A DNA stretch of 64,000 bases from Lachnospiraceae bacterium P6A3 (GTDB lineage Bacteria; Bacillota; Clostridia; Lachnospirales; Lachnospiraceae), in the NCBI GenBank assembly GCA_000702085.1, contig KL370861.1:1-64000 (forward strand), in the 5' to 3' direction. The translations under genes were made by a program, and so were the position numbers. The notes beneath the pieces are model-generated. The model was not told the DNA's origin and did no database searches. It was given only the letters and a program-made list of their open reading frames with translations. Within the stretch, counting starts at the first letter, position 1. Each line of letters starts with the position of its first letter. Below, one piece after another: positions 61,499 to 64,000 of this stretch.

Positions 61499-62434
61499 GT
61501 GGAAACAAACGGTAACAAGATTTATTGGCATATTCCCGGTTTCTGTGGTTTCAGAATTCTCAATCAGGTTCTGATGAATATGATGAAATCACATCCCGAT
61601 TATTTTAACGACGGATATGTGATCGGATCTTCATACGGAACATTTCCGGGAGCTATCTGGAACGGCGGAAGAGCGGTGGTAGGTTCTGTTTCCAAGAAGC
61701 AGATCGAATCCATATTAAACATTTATAACTCCAGAGAGGTTCCGGTCAGATTTACATGGACCAATTCTCTTATCGGAGAAAAGGAATGTTACGACACATA
61801 CTGCAACCTGATCATGAGACTTGCGGACAACGGACTGAATCAGGTGCTTGTTAATTCTCCGGCTTTGGAGAAACATCTTGCCGAAAATTATCCTTCGTTT
61901 AAGAGGATATCGTCCACAACCAAGAGAATTACCGATCCGGAGAAACTTGCCGAAGAACTTGGTAAGGATTACTTCCTTGTTGTGCTTGATTACGATCTGA
62001 ATCACAACGAAGAGGTTTTGAACAGGATAGTCGAATCGGGGAATGCCGGCAGATGCGAGATTCTTGTTAACGAAGTTTGTTTTCCCAACTGTCCCAAGCG
62101 GGCGGAGCATTATGCACAGCAGTCTAAGATGCAGCTCGAATTTGATACTTCGGTTTCATATCCCTGTCTTGTATCGAATGCACCGAGAAATTTTGAAGAG
62201 TGCATGAAGAGACCTGCTTTTATCAAAGACACGGAAATTAATTCTTATATTGAGAGGGGTTTCAGACACTTTAAGATTGCAGGCAGAGGTATGCCCGAAT
62301 CTTATACGATCGATTCTTATGTATATTTTCTTGTAAAACCCGAATACAGGAATCTGGTAAGAAACAAGATCGAAACTTCAATCAGAGATTTAAAGAATCA
62401 GGCGGCTGCGGGGGCTGCAAAGAGGAGATTATGA
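61499..62434 (+). CDS. U32-peptidase-like iron-sulfur protein, paralogue 3
   Basis: A 311-residue paralogue. Motifs in the same order: YWHIPGFCGF at the start, IWNGGRAVVG near 50-59, VRFTWTNSLIGE near 81-92, SSTTKRITD near 138-146, CEILVNEVCFPNCPKRAEHY near 184-203, FRHFKIAGRG near 258-267, VKPEYRN. The C-terminus is basic and alanine-rich. GTG start with AAGGAG upstream. Its stop overlaps the xylanase ATG, so the two are translationally coupled. That is odd, because one product is cytoplasmic and the other secreted. Confidence 0.6.
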   Translation: METNGNKIYWHIPGFCGFRILNQVLMNMMKSHPDYFNDGYVIGSSYGTFPGAIWNGGRAVVGSVSKKQIESILNIYNSREVPVRFTWTNSLIGEKECYDTYCNLIMRLADNGLNQVLVNSPALEKHLAENYPSFKRISSTTKRITDPEKLAEELGKDYFLVVLDYDLNHNEEVLNRIVESGNAGRCEILVNEVCFPNCPKRAEHYAQQSKMQLEFDTSVSYPCLVSNAPRNFEECMKRPAFIKDTEINSYIERGFRHFKIAGRGMPESYTIDSYVYFLVKPEYRNLVRNKIETSIRDLKNQAAAGAAKRRL

Positions 62435-64000
62435 GAAACAAAATGTTAGCAAAAAGGATTTGTGCCGTAGTGCTGGGGATTAGCATGGCGGCAGCCACGG
62501 TTTTGTCCGGATTTGCGAATACCGCAAGTGTAGTCAGAGCCGAGGGAGTCATGGATTATGAATCCATGGGATACCTTAAAAACGTATATGCGGATCGTTT
62601 TAAGGTAGGTGTTGCGGTTCAGGCCATCAGTCACTGGGGTGACCAGACTGCCGAGATCGGTAATGCGCAAAAGGAAGATTTTATCGTATCTCAGTTTAAT
62701 TCAATGACTTTCGGTAACGAGTTCAAGCCTGCATATAACTTTGATGCGGAATCCGATACTCTTTTTACCGTAAACAGAGCAGCAGAGGAACTTCTTGATT
62801 GGGCTAAAGAAAACGGAATCCCCGTAAGAGGACATACTCTTGTATGGCATTCTCAGGTTGATCCTTCGATCTTTGCCAAAGACTTTAAGGCTACTTCAAA
62901 CGGAAGTGTTACAAGAGATGCCAACGCAACTCTCGATGAAGATTGTCTTGTAGACAGGGCAACACTTCTCAGCAGACTTGAGAAGTACATAAACGGTGTT
63001 ATCGAGTACACTTATGCAAACGGATATGCAGATGTTATCTATGCATGGGATGTTGTAAACGAAGCAGCGGATGAGAGACAGCCCGACGGAATGAGAAGGA
63101 GCTACTGGTATCAGATCATCGGTCCCGATTTCCTTTACTATGCATTCCTTTATACAAGAGAAGCAGAGACCAAATATGCTGCACAGTATGCGGATCTCTA
63201 CGGTCTTGATCCCGAGGGAGACCTTTCCTCAATCACTCCCGAGCTTTTCTATAATGATTATAATGAATGGTTCCCTTCAAAGTGTGATGCCATTATCGCT
63301 TTCCTTACCGAAACCCAGTTCAATGCAGGCCACACAATGGTTAAGAGCGATGTCATCAATCCCGACGGAGACGGAACCATTTACGGAGACGGACTTATCG
63401 ACGGTATCGGTCTTCAGGGACACCTTACCGTATCAGATTCACTTTATCAGTACAAAGATGCGATTGAAAAGTACTCTGCAGCTATCAACAACCTGCATGT
63501 AACCGAGCTCGATGTAGGAAAAGCTGTTGCAGGTGAGGCCGGAGAGTTCAAGCAGGCGAAGTTCTTCTATGATTATTTCAAGATGCTTTGCGACTGCCAG
63601 GATGCGGGAGCCAATATTACTTCCGTAACCCTTTGGGGACTTACCGATACTTCTTCCTGGAGAAAGGAATCAGAGCCTCTTCTCTTTTATTCGGATCTGA
63701 CCGGAAAGCCTGCATATGAAGCAGTTATTATGGCAGGTAAGGGAGAGGAATTCACTCTCGTGGATACTGCCGGAATGGGCAGAGCGGAAGACATTCTCAT
63801 TGATTTCGAGCCTACCATAATCGACGGATCATCCTCCAATAAGACTCCCGAGGAGTACGGCTTTGTAAGCCGCGGATCAGGTCATCAGGCAATAATAATG
63901 CTCAAGATCAAGACCAACCATACCGAAGGAGCAAATCCCGGTTTCTCACTTCAGGTCAGAAGAGATGAACAGGATGCAACTCTTAAGTATGATATAAGCA
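62431..64000 (+). CDS. Secreted GH10 endo-1,4-beta-xylanase (3' end outside window)
   Basis: At least 523 residues, cut by the window end. There is a signal peptide of about 37 residues (ending near SVVRAEG) and then a GH10 barrel. The substrate-site motif is GHTLVWHSQ near 131-139, the acid/base Glu is about residue 211 in WDVVNEA, the nucleophile Glu is about 359 in VTELDV, and VTLWGLTDTSSW lies near 406. After about residue 450 comes the start of a carbohydrate-binding module (IDFEPTIIDGS.., YGFVSRGSGHQAI, FSLQVRRD) of the CBM22/CBM4_9 type. It hydrolyses xylan outside the cell; the importers encoded upstream would take up the products. Confidence 0.93.
   Translation, partial: MRNKMLAKRICAVVLGISMAAATVLSGFANTASVVRAEGVMDYESMGYLKNVYADRFKVGVAVQAISHWGDQTAEIGNAQKEDFIVSQFNSMTFGNEFKPAYNFDAESDTLFTVNRAAEELLDWAKENGIPVRGHTLVWHSQVDPSIFAKDFKATSNGSVTRDANATLDEDCLVDRATLLSRLEKYINGVIEYTYANGYADVIYAWDVVNEAADERQPDGMRRSYWYQIIGPDFLYYAFLYTREAETKYAAQYADLYGLDPEGDLSSITPELFYNDYNEWFPSKCDAIIAFLTETQFNAGHTMVKSDVINPDGDGTIYGDGLIDGIGLQGHLTVSDSLYQYKDAIEKYSAAINNLHVTELDVGKAVAGEAGEFKQAKFFYDYFKMLCDCQDAGANITSVTLWGLTDTSSWRKESEPLLFYSDLTGKPAYEAVIMAGKGEEFTLVDTAGMGRAEDILIDFEPTIIDGSSSNKTPEEYGFVSRGSGHQAIIMLKIKTNHTEGANPGFSLQVRRDEQDATLKYDIS

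Overview
The window looks like a chromosome segment of an anaerobic, fibre-degrading, low-to-mid GC Firmicute, most likely a Lachnospiraceae member close to Butyrivibrio. This is inferred from strong AGGAGG-type ribosome sites, ABC sugar importers without their own ATPase, a GH9 cellulase-family enzyme, a secreted GH10 xylanase, LytTR/DUF3021 and YczE/DUF5696-type proteins, and several c-di-GMP proteins. No rRNA, tRNA, CRISPR array, transposase or integrase was found.

Bases 1-9600 are an accessory region unlike the rest: AT-richer, with small single-gene units (GNAT acetyltransferases, phosphotransferases, a deaminase, methyltransferase, ATC-hydrolase-like, DUF4256, ABM-like, an E9imm-like peptide and unknowns). 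They are interleaved with gene fragments and a degenerate intergenic motif (TTTCAG-n-ATA / TATACCGGAA type). Two larger duplications (a perfect 95-bp repeat and a ~153-bp repeat at about 95% identity) frame two units of about 2.3 and 7 kb. I read this as a gene-cassette-like array whose recombination system is not in the window.

9670-16241: a membrane protein with an IGGADGPTS leader motif, then a signalling operon (solute-binding lipoprotein, hybrid histidine kinase, two-receiver regulator, receiver-HD-GYP phosphodiesterase). 16263-22986: a reverse-strand DUF3810 protein, a serine hydrolase-LytTR-DUF3021 operon preceded by tandem 21-bp-spaced repeats, and a run of small housekeeping-like enzymes. 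23125-26817: a [FeFe]-hydrogenase-like iron-sulfur sensor fused to GGDEF-EAL, then a LUD protein and a thioesterase. 26988-36136: fructose-bisphosphate aldolase, a methyltransferase, a U32-like Fe-S protein, a membrane glycosyltransferase-like protein, a UlaG-like lactonase, a YczE-type protein, a cytoplasmic GH9 enzyme and a diguanylate cyclase.

36259-38852: an McrB-type motor with a shortened McrC-like partner lacking the nuclease part. 38975-46696: a five-gene export system (two membrane-fusion adaptors, one large FtsX-type permease, two ATPases, one carrying an AbrB-like tail). 46847-64000: a carbohydrate-use locus with two ABC importers (binding proteins plus permeases), NHL, Yip1 and DUF5696 accessory proteins, two more U32-like Fe-S proteins, and a GH10 xylanase cut by the window end. 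The last locus is probably for xylan-derived oligosaccharides; the importer and xylanase genes fit extracellular cleavage followed by uptake.
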